Shown here: piece after piece, positions 63,470 through 64,000 of the stretch
Numbering within the stretch: position 1 is the stretch's first letter
Layout: every line of letters starts with the position of its first letter
Translations under genes and position numbers: made by a program
Source: Tepidiforma sp.
Lineage (GTDB): Bacteria; Chloroflexota; Dehalococcoidia; Tepidiformales; Tepidiformaceae
Length of the DNA: 64,000 nt
Reading direction: 5' to 3'
Assembly: GCA_026003935.1 (NCBI GenBank)
Contig: BPIE01000001.1
Coordinates: 186,001-250,000 of the forward strand
The notes under the pieces: generated by a model
Seen by the model: the letters and a program-made list of their open reading frames with translations, nothing else
What the model was told of the DNA's origin: nothing
Database searches by the model: none

Positions 63470-64000
63470 ATGCCTGACACGAGAACTATTCGGCCCTACC
63501 TCGAGTCACTGGTCGCCGAGGCGGCGCGGGCTGCCGTCGCAGCCGGGGACCTGCCCGATGTAGCCATCCCGGGTGCCGCCATCGAACGGCCGAAGGACCC
63601 GGCAAACGGCGATTTCGCGTCCACGCTGCCGCTGCGACTCGCCCGTGCGGCGATGCGTCCGCCGGTCGAGATTGCGCAGGCGATCGCCAGCCATGTACCG
63701 CCCGACCCGGTCATCGAGCCGCCCGTCGTCGCACCGCCGGGCTTCATCAACTTTCGGCTCTCCGTGCCGTTCCTGCAGCAGCAGGTGGAGCACATCATCT
63801 CCGCGGGGGACGAGTACGCGAATCTCAACCTCGGCGATGGGAAGTCCGCGCAGGTCGAGTTCGTTTCCGCGAACCCCACCGGACCGCTCCATGTTGGAAA
63901 TGGGCGCGGGGCCGCGATCGGCGATGCCCTCGCAAACGTCCTCGAGGCGGCAGGCTATCGGGTCGAACGCGAGTACTACGTGAACGACGCGGGCACGCAG
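63470..64000 (+). CDS. argS: arginyl-tRNA synthetase (5' part)
   Basis: 177 codons before the window ends; the full protein would be about 550 residues. N-terminal additional domain (MPDTRTIRPYLESLVAEAARAAV...PANGDFASTLPLRLARA) followed by the class I signature NPTGPLHVGNGRGAAIGDALANVL, where HVGNGRG is the HIGH-type motif, and VEREYYVNDAGTQ. It charges tRNA(Arg). Starts right after the DUF402 gene. Confidence 0.95.
   Translation, partial: MPDTRTIRPYLESLVAEAARAAVAAGDLPDVAIPGAAIERPKDPANGDFASTLPLRLARAAMRPPVEIAQAIASHVPPDPVIEPPVVAPPGFINFRLSVPFLQQQVEHIISAGDEYANLNLGDGKSAQVEFVSANPTGPLHVGNGRGAAIGDALANVLEAAGYRVEREYYVNDAGTQ

Overview
This GC-rich 64 kb window looks like chromosomal core sequence from a bacterium of the phylum Chloroflexota, possibly a Tepidiformales/Dehalococcoidia-type lineage. 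The taxonomic call is an inference from gene content: several family III CoA-transferases, a WhiG/FliA-type sigma factor, the non-mevalonate isoprenoid genes dxs and ispG, a glmS ribozyme, and a tmRNA tag ending in LALAA. Genes are tightly packed on both strands, with ATGA overlaps and frequent GTG/TTG starts. I saw no insertion sequences, prophage, CRISPR array, rRNA or ordinary tRNA genes.

Layout. 1-5.1 kb (minus): an Eis-type acetyltransferase cut by the window edge, a secreted beta-helix protein, and an aminotransferase/metallo-beta-lactamase pair. 5.2-11.3 kb (plus): glutamate synthase gltB-gltD behind a leader that can form two mutually exclusive helices. 11.3-16.9 kb (minus): serine acetyltransferase-like protein, a dxs-prenyl synthase operon, and a two-component system. 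17.1-20.1 kb: a frameshifted class I aldolase, a degenerate-receiver regulator and a sigma factor. 20.4-24.0 kb (plus): an orphan protein, C-terminal protease, smpB and ssrA. 24.0-29.9 kb (minus): MOSC protein, frameshifted ispG, two small secreted orphans and the csoR-copZ-copA copper operon. 30-33 kb: a CoA-transferase, an apparently frameshifted methyltransferase overlapping endonuclease IV, and an orphan.

33.2-42.5 kb (plus): glmS ribozyme and glmS, phosphoenolpyruvate synthase, a dGTPase-like HD hydrolase, a membrane-anchored SH3b protein and dnaG. 42.5-44.7 kb: a 30-residue peptide gene with its own promoter and an operator-like palindrome, convergent with an HD-GYP/TetR pair. 44.9-49.8 kb: two CoA-transferases (one a tandem fusion) around a short cysteinyl-tRNA synthetase-like gene. 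50-53 kb: a secreted CHAP-like/SH3b protein, a superfamily 2 helicase and a YbaK deacylase. 53.2-57.7 kb (plus): acyl-CoA dehydrogenase, metallo-hydrolase, thiolase-like protein and its DUF35 partner, a VOC protein and a 69-residue orphan. 57.8-64 kb: an ABC exporter with a frameshifted ATPase, DUF309 and DUF402 proteins, a small membrane protein and the start of argS.

Two points matter most to a user. First, the 5' region of glmS contains a clear glmS self-cleaving ribozyme. Second, four otherwise well-conserved genes (aldolase, ispG, a methyltransferase, an ABC ATPase) each carry a single-base disruption, three of them in a G or C run. ispG should be essential where it is the only isoprenoid route, so uncorrected sequencing errors are a likely explanation, and the apparent methyltransferase-nuclease fusion is probably one of these artefacts.
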